From Pseudomonas putida (GTDB lineage: Bacteria > Pseudomonadota > Gammaproteobacteria > Pseudomonadales > Pseudomonadaceae): a stretch of 64,000 nt of DNA. The stretch is taken from contig NZ_JANHLK010000009.1 of NCBI RefSeq assembly GCF_028682635.1, forward strand, positions 124,001 to 188,000, in the 5' to 3' direction. The notes under the pieces are model-generated. The model saw only the letters and a program-made list of their open reading frames with translations, had not been told where the DNA came from and searched no databases. The position numbers and the translations under genes were made by a program. Shown in pieces: positions 9,155 to 17,610 of this stretch (positions are counted from its first letter, which is position 1; each line of letters starts with the position of its first letter).

Positions 9155-9182
9155 AAAATCGCAGCCCTTGGGCTGCGATTTT
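9155..9182. terminator. Bidirectional terminator
   Basis: AAAATCGCAGCCC / GGGCTGCGATTTT with a 2-nt loop and A/T runs on both sides. It separates the convergent thioesterase and glycine-zipper genes. Confidence 0.9.
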
Positions 9183-9213
9183 ATCTATCAGTGAACCGCC
9201 TGGTATTCCGGGA

Positions 9214-9711
9214 TCAGTCACGATGGCGATAGTACTTGTGATGCTTGCGGTGGCCATACGCATGACCGCGACCTGGATGGCCGTCACGGTAGTAACGACG
9301 ATCATCATGACCGCGATATCGACGACCGTCATGATCATCGTCATCATCATCGGCTTTGTTGCCCATATAGTTACCCAGCGCGCCACCGGCACCGCCGCCT
9401 GCTGCGGAGCCGATCAGGCTGCCGGTGGTGCCGCCAACGCTGCGGCCAACCACGTTACCGCCTGCTGCGCCCAACGCACCGCCAATGGCGGCTTCGCCAC
9501 GGCTGCGTTTGTCTGCGCCGACTGCGCTACCACCCGCGCCGCCCAGGGCCGCGCCGATGGTGGAACCTGTATTGCCGCCCAGCGATTGGCCGACGACCGA
9601 GCCCAAAACCCCGCCCAATGCGCCGCCCACACCTGCTTCGGTGGTGCCGCCAGCAGAGGCCATGCCACTGACCAGGCCAAGGGACAACAAGAGAATCGAG
9701 GAGAACTTCAT
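9214..9711 (-). CDS. Exported glycine-zipper protein with Asp/His-rich tail
   Basis: 165 residues. There is a clear N-terminal signal peptide (MKFSSILLLSLGLVSGMASA) with probable cleavage after ASA. About 90 residues of GxxxG-type repeats follow (for example GGALGGVLGSVVGQSLGG), the glycine-zipper pattern of outer-membrane-associated proteins. The C-terminal ~50 residues are an unusual hydrophilic tail: six consecutive Asp, then His/Arg/Tyr/Gly-rich sequence, which could bind metal or polyanions. The family function is not established; an envelope role is inferred. Confidence 0.8.
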   Translation of the reverse strand: MKFSSILLLSLGLVSGMASAGGTTEAGVGGALGGVLGSVVGQSLGGNTGSTIGAALGGAGGSAVGADKRSRGEAAIGGALGAAGGNVVGRSVGGTTGSLIGSAAGGGAGGALGNYMGNKADDDDDDHDGRRYRGHDDRRYYRDGHPGRGHAYGHRKHHKYYRHRD

Positions 9712-9868
9712 GGAGGAACCTCAAGGGGATGACGACGCGATCCTGAGGCTGTGTCATGGGCGTGACAATCGAAATCCGACGAGTAACACGACTTGAGCAC
9801 ATTTCTATAAGTTGCTGTTTTTTGGGCGGAACTTAATGGTTTTTCGCCGGTCTTTAGTTACTTCGGAC

Positions 9869-9898
9869 AGGCCGTTTTTGTGAAAAACGGCCTTTTTT
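9869..9898 (+). terminator. Rho-independent terminator without an obvious gene
   Basis: AGGCCGTTTTT / AAAAACGGCC with a 3-nt loop and six Ts on the + strand side only. The nearest upstream + strand gene ends at 9143 and has its own terminator. Confidence 0.8.
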
Positions 9899-9951
9899 GT
9901 GGGCGTTGGGAAACTGTTTCATCCGGATTATTTGTTGGATGATCCACCGCT

Positions 9952-10045
9952 TTCGCGAGCAAGCCCGCTCCCACATTGAATACCAGGCGTACATAAAATC
10001 TGTGTTCGCTGAAGATCAAATGTGGGAGCGGGCTTGCTCGCGAAG
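9952..10045. repeat. REP palindrome pair
   Basis: Inverted copies of TTCGCGAGCAAGCCCGCTCC at the two ends of a 94-bp unit; same family as the pair at 8601-8666. Confidence 0.92.
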
Positions 10046-10065
10046 ACGCCAGTCCAGACGCCGAA

Positions 10066-12414
10066 TCAGGCCGACCTGGCCATGATCAACCCAGTCTCAC
10101 TCGCCGCTTCCAACCGGATCGCCACGAACTTCGACGTTGGTGTATGGCTGCCATCCCCGGTGCTCTCCAGCGGCACCAGCGGATTCACTTCCGGATAATA
10201 CGCCGCTGCTTGCCCCGCCGGGATATCGAACGCCAAGAGCGTGAAGCCCTTTACCCGTCGCTCCAGGCCATCATCCCAGATCGACACGATGTCCGCCTTC
10301 TGCCCCGGCTTGAAGCCCAGGCGAATGATGTCAGCTTCGTTGACGAACAGCACATCACGTTGGCCTTTAACCCCGCGGTAACGGTCATTGAGACCATAGA
10401 TCGTGGTGTTGTACTGATCGTGGGAGCGCATCGATTGCATGATCAGGTCCGGCAACACACCGGTGGCGCGGGTACGTTCGTGAACCAGATCCCTGGGCAG
10501 CGCGTTCGGGCGGAAGTTGGCCCGGCCGGATGCGGTATTCCACTTGCGCGCGCCGGCGCTGTTGCCCAGGTAGAAGCCGCCTGGGTGCTTGACCCTTTCG
10601 TTGAAATCCTTGAAGCCTGGGATGGTATCGGCAATCAAGTCGCGGATGCGCCTGTAGTCGGCAACCAGCCAGTTCCAGTCGACCGGATGGCTGCCCAGGG
10701 TCGCGGCGGCGATGCCGGCCAGGATCGCCGGTTCCGAGCGCATCTGGTTCGACAGTGGCTGCAACTGTCCGTTGGAGGCGTGGACCATGCTGAACGAATC
10801 TTCGACAGTCACCGCTTGCGCGCCTTCAGTCTGGATGTCGATGTCGGTACGGCCCAGGCACGGCAGGATCAGGGCGTCTTTGCCGTGAGTCAGATGGCTG
10901 CGGTTAAGCTTGGTGCTGATCTGCACGGTCAGGTCGCAGTTGCGCAGGGCCTGGAAGGTGCGCGGGCTGTCCGGGGTGGCTTGAGCGAAGTTGCCACCCA
11001 GGCCGATGAAGACTTTGGCCCGGCCTTCGGCCATGGCATGAATCGCCTCGACCACGTTGTGGCCGTTTTCCCGCGGAACCTTGATCTGGAAGCGACGCTC
11101 CAGGGCATCAAGGAACGCCACGGGTGGCCGTTCGTTGATGCCCATGGTCCGGTCGCCCTGCACGTTGCTGTGGCCACGCACCGGGCACAGGCCGGCGCCT
11201 GGCCGTCCGATGTTGCCGCGCAGCAACATCAGGTTGGCGATTTCCTGGATGGTCGCGACCGAATGGCGATGCTGGGTGATGCCCATGGCCCAGCACATGA
11301 TGACGTTCTTGCCCTTGGCGTACATGCGCGCCGCTCGCTCGATTTCCACCAGGGGCAGGCCGGACTGCTCGACGATCTGCTCCCATGGGGTTTCGTCGAT
11401 GGCGGCCAGGTAGTCCAGTACATTGACGCTGTGTTCATTGAGGAATGCGTGATCGAACACCGCAGGCTCGCCCGCATTCTGTGCATCACGCTCCCATTGC
11501 AGCAGGAATTTCGCCATACCCCGCATGATCGCCATGTCGCCGCCCAGCGCCGGACGGAAGTACGCGGTGTTGGTCGGTTTGTCGCCATTGGTGAGCATTT
11601 CGATCGGGTGTTGCGGGTGCTGGAAGCGCTCCAGGCCACGCTCTTTAAGTGGGTTGATGCACACCACTTGCGCGCCGCGTTTGACCGCTTCACGCAACGG
11701 TTCGAGCATCCGAGGATGGTTGGTGCCGGGGTTCTGGCCCCAGACGAAAATCGCATCGGCGTGTTCGAAGTCGTCGAAGGTCACGGTGCCTTTGCCGACG
11801 CCGACACTTTGTGACAACGCAACGCCGCTGGCTTCGTGGCACATGTTCGAACAGTCGGGGAAGTTGTTGGTGCCATAGGCGCGCACGAACAGTTGGTACA
11901 AGAAAGCCGCTTCGTTACTGGCCCGGCCGGAAGTATAGAACTCGGCCTGGTCCGGGCTCGCCAAGCCGTTCAGGTGTTTGGCGATCAGCGCAAAGGCAGC
12001 GTCCCAACTGATCGGCTTGTAGCGATCGGTCTCGGCGTCATAGCTCATCGGCTCGGTCAGCCGGCCCTGATATTCAAGCCAGTAGTCGCTTTGCTCCAGC
12101 AGCGAAGTGACGCTGTGTTTGGCGAAAAAACTGGCGTCGACGCGGCGTTTGGTCGCTTCCCAGTTCACCGCCTTGGCGCCGTTCTCACAGAACATCACCA
12201 TGCCGGCTTCGTTGGAGTCACCCCAGGCGCAGCCGGGACAGTCGAAGCCGCCGTTCTTGTTGGTCTTGAGCATCATGCGCAGGTTTTTCAGCGCGTTGTC
12301 GCTGGTCAACCAGGCCTGGGCGACGCTGATCAGTGCGCCCCAACCTCCGGCCGGGCCTGTGTAGGGTTTGTAGCGAGGGACAGGTTTCTGGTCGGCTTGA
12401 CGGTGTTGACTCAC
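10066..12414 (-). CDS. FdhF/YdeP-like molybdopterin oxidoreductase
   Basis: A 782-residue formate-dehydrogenase-alpha-like protein that should bind bis-MGD molybdenum and an [4Fe-4S] cluster. Near the N-terminus are cysteines in CPGCAWGD and FCENGAK. The Mo ligand is a Cys (residue 192, context NMCHEASG), where selenoenzymes of this family have selenocysteine. Later segments such as MCWAMGITQHRH and LRGNIGRPGAGLCP are typical of the YdeP group. GTG at 12414 is the chosen start: it overlaps the fdhD stop in GTGA, giving translational coupling. An in-frame start at 12501 lies inside fdhD. True substrate (formate or other) is not proven. Confidence 0.9.
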   Translation of the reverse strand: MSQHRQADQKPVPRYKPYTGPAGGWGALISVAQAWLTSDNALKNLRMMLKTNKNGGFDCPGCAWGDSNEAGMVMFCENGAKAVNWEATKRRVDASFFAKHSVTSLLEQSDYWLEYQGRLTEPMSYDAETDRYKPISWDAAFALIAKHLNGLASPDQAEFYTSGRASNEAAFLYQLFVRAYGTNNFPDCSNMCHEASGVALSQSVGVGKGTVTFDDFEHADAIFVWGQNPGTNHPRMLEPLREAVKRGAQVVCINPLKERGLERFQHPQHPIEMLTNGDKPTNTAYFRPALGGDMAIMRGMAKFLLQWERDAQNAGEPAVFDHAFLNEHSVNVLDYLAAIDETPWEQIVEQSGLPLVEIERAARMYAKGKNVIMCWAMGITQHRHSVATIQEIANLMLLRGNIGRPGAGLCPVRGHSNVQGDRTMGINERPPVAFLDALERRFQIKVPRENGHNVVEAIHAMAEGRAKVFIGLGGNFAQATPDSPRTFQALRNCDLTVQISTKLNRSHLTHGKDALILPCLGRTDIDIQTEGAQAVTVEDSFSMVHASNGQLQPLSNQMRSEPAILAGIAAATLGSHPVDWNWLVADYRRIRDLIADTIPGFKDFNERVKHPGGFYLGNSAGARKWNTASGRANFRPNALPRDLVHERTRATGVLPDLIMQSMRSHDQYNTTIYGLNDRYRGVKGQRDVLFVNEADIIRLGFKPGQKADIVSIWDDGLERRVKGFTLLAFDIPAGQAAAYYPEVNPLVPLESTGDGSHTPTSKFVAIRLEAASETGLIMARSA

Positions 12415-13250
12415 GCTTGGTTCTCCAACGCTGGGCTGTAGACCCGCGGCGCATTCTTTTGTGGCAGATGGATGAGATTGAGGTTGTGGCGACGGGCCCA
12501 TTGCACGGCGAGCCCTGTCGGAGATGACAGGCTGACCAGGGTCTGGATGCCGGCGCGCAAGACTTTCTGGATCAATTCGAGGCTGCAGCGACTGGTGACG
12601 ATCGCCAGCCCGCCTGCCGTCGGAATATTTTGCCGGATCAAGCCACCGATCAATTTGTCGAGGGCGTTGTGCCGGCCGATATCTTCACGGCCCAGCAACA
12701 GTTGGCCCTGATCGTTCATGAACACGGCCGCGTGCACCGCCCCGCAGTGCTGGCCAAGCGGCTGGAACGCGCCAATGCGCTGGCGCAGGCCATCGAGCCA
12801 TTCAATGGGTGGCAGCGGGGCGCCGGGCAATACCTGGAGGTCCGGCAATGCCTGCTCGACCGCTTCCACGCCGCACAGCCCGCAACCGCTGGTACCGGCC
12901 AGTTGCCGACGCTGTTGCTTGAGGTTCCAGAACGCGCGATTGGCGATGGTCACTTGCGCGTACTGCGCCGAGCCCGAGCCGCTGAGTTGCAGGTCATAGA
13001 TGTCCGTGGCGTCCTGGATGATGCCGCTGCCCAGGCTGAAGCCGACGATGAAGTCTTCAAGGTCCGTGGGCGTTACCAGCATCACCGCCTGGCTGATGCC
13101 GTTATAGGCAATCGCCAGTGCGACTTCCTCGGCCAGCGCGGTGCTGGCCGACTCCGAATGTTCGAGGTTGCTGTAGCTGTACGTTTGGCTGGCGTCGGGC
13201 GCGGGCGTTTCGAGGGCAGGCGCCGCGCAGGCTGGGCGCTTGGCGTTCAT
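12411..13250 (-). CDS. fdhD: FdhD, formate dehydrogenase accessory sulfurtransferase
   Basis: 279 residues. FdhD transfers sulfur from a cysteine desulfurase to the Mo-bisMGD cofactor of formate dehydrogenases. The conserved cysteine motif CGLCG is present mid-protein (GTSGCGLCGVEAVEQA), and the C-terminal segment HNALDKLIGG...TSRCSLELIQK matches the family. It overlaps the FdhF-like gene by 4 nt (GTGA), strong evidence that it matures that enzyme. A LysR-type gene lies upstream in the same direction. Confidence 0.94.
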   Translation of the reverse strand: MNAKRPACAAPALETPAPDASQTYSYSNLEHSESASTALAEEVALAIAYNGISQAVMLVTPTDLEDFIVGFSLGSGIIQDATDIYDLQLSGSGSAQYAQVTIANRAFWNLKQQRRQLAGTSGCGLCGVEAVEQALPDLQVLPGAPLPPIEWLDGLRQRIGAFQPLGQHCGAVHAAVFMNDQGQLLLGREDIGRHNALDKLIGGLIRQNIPTAGGLAIVTSRCSLELIQKVLRAGIQTLVSLSSPTGLAVQWARRHNLNLIHLPQKNAPRVYSPALENQA

Positions 13251-13342
13251 GGCATCACCGAGGGTTTGATCAGCTTTAAGACTAGGCGCGGCAACTTGTC
13301 ACGTCTAATCGCTATTACTGATCTGCCGATAGATGCCGTCGA

Positions 13343-14230
13343 TCAAGCGCCGATCAACGATTGTTGATAAAGCGCAAAACAGGCCTCCGCCAAGGCCGAG
13401 CGTGGCGCGCTGCGTCGCATGATCAGCCCCAGCCGGCCAAGGGTCTGGGCGTTTTCGATCGGTTGCAGGCGCAAATGATCGGTCAGTCCTTCCAGGCCTC
13501 CGTCCAACGGCATCACCGCGCAGCACAAGCCACCGTGCACAGCTTGTAACAGTTGATGAACGGCATCGGTTTGCAACAAAGGCTGCGGGTTGAGCCCTCG
13601 ACTATGGAAGTTGTGGTCGATGGACTGGCGAAAGTGCATGCCGCTGGTGAGCATGCCCAGCGGTAATTCGATCATCGACTCCCAACTCAGCGGTGTATCG
13701 CCAAAGGTAAAGAAACGCTGATCGTAGAGCAGGCCCATGCGGGTTTCACTGAAGGTCAGGGAATCGAAGCGCTCGGCATCCAGGCGTTCGAGGTAGGACA
13801 CGCCGAGGTCCAGGCGATTGTTCGCCAGTTGTTCGAGGATCTGCTCGGAACTCAGTGCCGAGAGTTCGAAGCGCAGGTTCGGGTGTTCCGTGTGCAGGCG
13901 TTGCAGCAGCGGCAAGGGATCGAAGCTCGACAGCGGCACCACGCCCAGGCGCAGGGTGCCGACCAGGTTACCGCGACAGGCGGCCGCCTCGGCGTACAGG
14001 CCATCATAGGCCGCCAGAACGGTGCGCGCCCAAGCCAGCACCCGCTCGCCAGGTGCAGTGAAGCCTTCGAAGCGCTGGCCGCGATTGACCAGCGGCAGGT
14101 CGAGTTCTTCTTCGAGGCTGCGCAGGCGCATGGACAGGGTCGGCTGGGTAATGTGGCAGCGCGCGGCGGCCTGGCCGAAATGGCGGGTTTCGTCCAGAGC
14201 GATGAGGAATTTCAGCTGCTTGATGTCCAT
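13343..14230 (-). CDS. LysR-family transcriptional regulator
   Basis: 295 residues with an N-terminal winged HTH at about residues 1-60 (FLIALDETRHFGQAAARCHITQPTLSMRL) and a periplasmic-binding-like effector domain from about residue 90. Directly upstream of fdhD and the FdhF-like gene in the same orientation, it probably controls them, although LysR regulators usually act on a divergent neighbour (here the LysM gene). Effector unknown. The ATG at 14230 gives a standard LysR N-terminus. Confidence 0.9.
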   Translation of the reverse strand: MDIKQLKFLIALDETRHFGQAAARCHITQPTLSMRLRSLEEELDLPLVNRGQRFEGFTAPGERVLAWARTVLAAYDGLYAEAAACRGNLVGTLRLGVVPLSSFDPLPLLQRLHTEHPNLRFELSALSSEQILEQLANNRLDLGVSYLERLDAERFDSLTFSETRMGLLYDQRFFTFGDTPLSWESMIELPLGMLTSGMHFRQSIDHNFHSRGLNPQPLLQTDAVHQLLQAVHGGLCCAVMPLDGGLEGLTDHLRLQPIENAQTLGRLGLIMRRSAPRSALAEACFALYQQSLIGA

Positions 14231-14358
14231 CTTCGTTCCTGGAGGCGGGAAGGGGCGATTCTATCGCAAGCGGCGTCATTGGTCGGTTTGGATTGGCAAA
14301 TGACTGCCGTGGTCTAGGCTTTTGCGTCTGGAACCCGAAACCCAAGGAGAGCGAAACA

Positions 14359-14808
14359 ATGAGCCTGTTCAGTTTTCTAAAAGAAGCCGGTGAAAAAATC
14401 CTCGATGCGTTGACGCCGGACAAAGCCGAAGCCAACAGCGAGGCGTTGACCAAGCATGTGCAGAGTGCGTTGACGGGGATCGACACTTCCAAGATTCAGG
14501 TCAAGGTCGAGGGCGATAAGGTCATCGCCAGCGGCGAAGCGAATACGCAGGAAGAGAAGGAGAAAATCCTCCTGGCCCTGGGCAATGTGGCAGGTGTCAG
14601 CGGTGTTGAAGACGAGATCACTGTTACTGGACCTGTGGTCGTGGCGGCGAAGTTTGTTGTGGTCGAGAAGGGCGACACCCTGAGTGCCATTTCCTTGCGC
14701 GTGTATGGCAATGCCAACCTGTACAACAAAATCTTCGAGGCCAACAAACCCATGCTCAAGGATGTGAACAAGATCTATCCGGGGCAATCGTTGCGGATTC
14801 CCGAATAA
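14359..14808 (+). CDS. BON-LysM protein, YgaU/Kbp-like
   Basis: 149 residues: a short helical N-terminus, a BON domain (about 25-85, with VKVEGDKVIASGEA) and a C-terminal LysM domain (about 98-147; VVVEKGDTLSAISLRVYG... and YPGQSLRIPE). This matches YgaU/Kbp, a potassium-binding protein in E. coli. No signal peptide is visible, so it is probably cytoplasmic despite the LysM domain. The ATG at 14359 has AGGAGA in front. It stands alone; REP-like sequence follows. Confidence 0.9.
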   Translation: MSLFSFLKEAGEKILDALTPDKAEANSEALTKHVQSALTGIDTSKIQVKVEGDKVIASGEANTQEEKEKILLALGNVAGVSGVEDEITVTGPVVVAAKFVVVEKGDTLSAISLRVYGNANLYNKIFEANKPMLKDVNKIYPGQSLRIPE

Positions 14809-14817
14809 TGTGAGGCT

Positions 14818-14903
14818 CTGTAGGGCTGCCGCAGGCTGCGATCTTTTGATCTTGTTTTTAAAGATCACAGTCAAAAGATCGCAGCCTTCGGCAGCTCCTA
14901 CAG
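14818..14903. repeat. REP-like palindrome, TCGCAGCC-GGCAGCTCCTACAG class
   Basis: Two inverted copies of CTGTAGG(A)GCTGCCG.AGGCTGCGATCTTTTGA separated by about 20 nt. A different family from the GCGGGCTTGCTCGCGAA repeats; a single copy recurs at 17054-17088. Confidence 0.88.
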
Positions 14904-14907
14904 GGAA

Positions 14908-15570
14908 TCAAAGGCCGGTTATCAAATCCCGATAATCACCCACTGCGGCAAATTCAGCGGTGTCCTTGGGCCCCTTTTGGCTGTCCGGCTCTTTCACGGC
15001 CAGCAAATGCCCCACACCAAAATCCCGCGCACTGCGCAGGATCGGCAAGGTATCGTCGATAAACAGGCTGCGCGCCGGGTCGAAGTCGATGTCGGCCTGC
15101 AAGGCATCCCAGAACTGCGGGTTTTCCTTGGGGAAACCGTAATCGTGGGAGCTGATCAGGCGCTCGAAATAGGGTGCCAGTTCGATTCTTTCCAGCTTCA
15201 AGGACAGCGAATCGCGGTGCGCGTTGGTGATCAGCACCACGCGTTTGCCTGCACGCTTGATCGCGGCCAGGAAGGTGTCCGCATCCGGGCGCAGGGCGAT
15301 CAGATGAGCGGTTTCCAGTTTCAGCTCGCGCACCGGCAGCTTCAGTTCGGCACTCCAGAAATCCAGGCAGTACCACTGCAGCTGGCCAGCATTGCGTTCA
15401 AACAGGGGCTGCAGTTCCATATCGGCCATGGCCCGACTCACTCCGTGCCATTCGGCATAGCGCTTTGGCAGGTGCTCCAGCCAGAAATGGTTGTCGAAGT
15501 GCAGGTCCAGCAGCGTGCCGTCCATGTCCAGCAGAACGGTATCGATATCGCGCCAGGGCAGCAGGGACAT
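14908..15570 (-). CDS. yrfG: GMP/IMP 5'-nucleotidase, HAD family (YrfG-like)
   Basis: 220 residues. HAD motif I is LDMDGTLLD near residue 15, motif II is VLITNAHRDS, motif III lies around the lysine of GFPKENP, and motif IV is LFIDDTLPIL. YrfG-type enzymes dephosphorylate purine nucleoside monophosphates. The ATG at 15570 sets MSLLPWRDIDTV; longer frames are unsupported. It is divergent from nudE-cysQ, another nucleotide-housekeeping pair, an arrangement I recall from P. aeruginosa. Confidence 0.88.
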   Translation of the reverse strand: MSLLPWRDIDTVLLDMDGTLLDLHFDNHFWLEHLPKRYAEWHGVSRAMADMELQPLFERNAGQLQWYCLDFWSAELKLPVRELKLETAHLIALRPDADTFLAAIKRAGKRVVLITNAHRDSLSLKLERIELAPYFERLISSHDYGFPKENPQFWDALQADIDFDPARSLFIDDTLPILRSARDFGVGHLLAVKEPDSQKGPKDTAEFAAVGDYRDLITGL

Positions 15571-15660
15571 AAAAACTTCTCCAGCGGTAAAAAAAGGTAT
15601 CCGGGGACAACAAACAGGATAGGCCGGGTATAGTAACCCGCTATCGCCCAGGAGCCGCTC

Positions 15661-16227
15661 ATGCGCCAGAAACCCACCATCCTCGCCCGCGAGATTGTCG
15701 CCACCAGCCGTTTGTTCTGCGTCGAGGAACTGAAGCTGCGTTTTTCCAATGGCGTGGAGCGCACCTATGAGCGGCTGGTCGGCAAGGGTGCAGGTTATGG
15801 CGCCGTGATGATCGTGGCGATGCTCGATGCGGACCATGCTGTCCTGGTCGAGGAATACTGCGGTGGTACCGATGAATACGAATTCTCGCTGCCCAAAGGC
15901 TTGATCGAGCCAGGTGAGGACGTTCTGGCGGCAGCCGAGCGCGAGCTCAAGGAAGAAGCCGGTTTTGGCGCGCGACAGCTTGAGCATTTGACCGAGCTGT
16001 CGCTGTCCCCCGGTTACATGAGCCAGAAAATCCAGGTGGTCTTGGCCACTGACCTGTACGAAGAACGCCTGGAAGGTGACGAACCTGAGCCGATGGGCGT
16101 GGACAAGGTCAACCTGCGCGAGTTGTCGGCGCTGGCGCAGAACCCGAAGTTCACCGAAGGCCGGGCCTTGGCAGCCTTGTACCTGGCCCGTGACCTGTTG
16201 ACCCAGCGCGGGGTGTTCCAGCCATGA
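15661..16227 (+). CDS. nudE: NudE, ADP-sugar/NADH Nudix hydrolase
   Basis: 188 residues. A full Nudix box (GLIEPGEDVLAAAERELKEE, then AGFG) lies near residues 80-103, with the Mg-binding RELKEEAG core. NudE cleaves ADP-linked compounds such as ADP-ribose, NADH and Ap3A to mononucleotides. Its TGA overlaps the cysQ ATG (ATGA), so the two are co-translated. Confidence 0.93.
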   Translation: MRQKPTILAREIVATSRLFCVEELKLRFSNGVERTYERLVGKGAGYGAVMIVAMLDADHAVLVEEYCGGTDEYEFSLPKGLIEPGEDVLAAAERELKEEAGFGARQLEHLTELSLSPGYMSQKIQVVLATDLYEERLEGDEPEPMGVDKVNLRELSALAQNPKFTEGRALAALYLARDLLTQRGVFQP

Positions 16228-17051
16228 ATTTTCCCCACCCATTGATGGCGCCGGTGGTCGAGCTGGCGTTGCAGGCCGGCGATGCGATCCTGCCATTTTG
16301 GCGCACCGGCACGCAGGTGACCGCCAAGGCGGATGATTCACCCGTGACGGCCGCAGACCTGGCCGCTCACCATCTGATCCTGGCCGGGCTGACGGCACTC
16401 GATCCGAGCATCCCGGTGCTGTCCGAGGAAGACGCCAACATCCCCCAGAGCGTACGCGCCGGATGGCAGCGCTGGTGGCTGGTGGACCCGCTGGACGGCA
16501 CCAAGGAATTCATTTCCGGCAGCGAAGAGTTCACCGTCAACATCGCGTTGATCGAGCAGGGGCGCGTGGTATTTGGCGTGGTGTCGATGCCGACCAACGG
16601 GCGTTTCTATGTCGGTGGTGCCGGGTTCGGCGCGTGGCGTGGCGATCAAGGTGGCACGCCCGTGGCGATTGCGGTGCGTGATGTTCCGGCCCCCGGTCAG
16701 CCGTTCACCGTGGTTGCCAGCCGTCGCCATTCCAGTCCAGAGCAGGAACGCTTGCTGGCTGGGTTGAGCGCCAGCCTGGGAGAACTGGAACTGGCCAACA
16801 TCGGCAGTTCTCTGAAGTTCTGCCTGTTGGCCGAGGGGGCGGCGGATTGTTATCCACGCCTGGCGCCGACTTCGCAGTGGGATACAGCAGCGGCTCAAGG
16901 CGTGCTGGAAGGGGCGGGTGGCGAGGTGCTCGATTTGAAGGGGGCGCCGTTCTGTTATCCGGCGCGGGAGTCGCTTTTGAATGAGTTCTTTTTGGCGCTG
17001 CCGGCCAAGGCTGCTTGGCGGGAGCAGTTGTTGGCGTTGGCTCGAGGTTAA
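16224..17051 (+). CDS. cysQ: CysQ, 3'(2'),5'-bisphosphate nucleotidase
   Basis: 275 residues of the inositol-monophosphatase fold. The metal-binding motif DPLDGTKEF (near residue 90) and LSEEDA (near 65) are present, as is the C-terminal W-D-T-A-A motif. It removes the 3'-phosphate of PAP/PAPS to AMP/APS, recycling a by-product of sulfate assimilation that otherwise inhibits RNA processing. It overlaps nudE by 4 nt. A single REP-like element follows the stop. Confidence 0.94.
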   Translation: MNFPHPLMAPVVELALQAGDAILPFWRTGTQVTAKADDSPVTAADLAAHHLILAGLTALDPSIPVLSEEDANIPQSVRAGWQRWWLVDPLDGTKEFISGSEEFTVNIALIEQGRVVFGVVSMPTNGRFYVGGAGFGAWRGDQGGTPVAIAVRDVPAPGQPFTVVASRRHSSPEQERLLAGLSASLGELELANIGSSLKFCLLAEGAADCYPRLAPTSQWDTAAAQGVLEGAGGEVLDLKGAPFCYPARESLLNEFFLALPAKAAWREQLLALARG

Positions 17052-17053
17052 AA

Positions 17054-17088
17054 TCAAAAGATCGCAGCCTGCGGCAGCTCCTACAGGG
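17054..17088. repeat. Single REP-like half element
   Basis: TCAAAAGATCGCAGCC followed by TGCGGCAGCTCCTACAGG, matching one arm of the element at 14818-14903. Confidence 0.8.
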
Positions 17089-17114
17089 GTATTCGTATGG
17101 CTGCGATTTTTGCG

Positions 17115-17570
17115 TTAGCGGTGTAGCACGTATTGCCCGACAAACTTCACCGCATCCTCATCGCTACCCGCATTCACCACTCGCGTATGCAGGCTCAATC
17201 GCGCCCGTCCGTACCGCTGATACATCGCCAGGAATTTCTTCCACACCTGCGCACTCGGCGCCTGGCAAATGGCGTGTGCATCGCCTGTCACTGGCAGCGG
17301 GTAGTTGATCTGCCCTTCCTGAATAACGATGTGCCCGTCGCTTATCCCTTCTTCTTTCAGGCGTAAATGCAGCCAGCCCCAACCGGCCAGTACCGCGCCG
17401 CAATACAGGCTGCCGCCGAACATGGTGCTCTTGTGGTTGACGTTGGCGTCCAGCGGCAAGTACAGGCGCAGTTGCTGATCGTGCCAGTCGAGCACCTTGA
17501 GGCCCATGTCCCGGGTGAGGGGAATGTCGTGGTGGAGGACGGATTCCAGTTGACGACTGTCGCGGCTCAT
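17115..17570 (-). CDS. YiiD-C-like hotdog thioesterase domain protein
   Basis: 151 residues, a single hotdog-fold domain. Recognisable segments are VNHKSTMFGGSLYCGAVLAGWG (central helix) and IVIQEGQINYPLPVTGD. This is the C-terminal thioesterase module of YiiD, found alone here. The molecular substrate is unknown; an acyl-CoA or acyl-ACP thioesterase role is inferred from the fold. It runs in the same direction as dctBD and begins about 40 bp after dctD ends. Confidence 0.8.
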   Translation of the reverse strand: MSRDSRQLESVLHHDIPLTRDMGLKVLDWHDQQLRLYLPLDANVNHKSTMFGGSLYCGAVLAGWGWLHLRLKEEGISDGHIVIQEGQINYPLPVTGDAHAICQAPSAQVWKKFLAMYQRYGRARLSLHTRVVNAGSDEDAVKFVGQYVLHR

Positions 17571-17610
17571 TCAGGGGCCTCTTGTTTGTAGTGGATGAGT
17601 GGGCGGCAGC

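Larger units (their letters stand above)
9712..10065. other. 354-bp intergenic region: orphan + strand terminator and REP pair
   Basis: No protein-coding gene is supported here. It holds the upstream region of the glycine-zipper gene (read leftward), a hairpin terminator on the + strand at 9869-9898 with no + strand gene in front of it, a possible + strand promoter GTAACA (9783-9788) / TATAAG (9806-9811), and a REP pair at 9952-10045. Confidence 0.6.

Noticed and set aside
10144..11814. 556-codon plus-strand frame opposite the FdhF-like gene
   Set aside because: Shadow frame; the sense strand carries clear cofactor motifs and translational coupling to fdhD.
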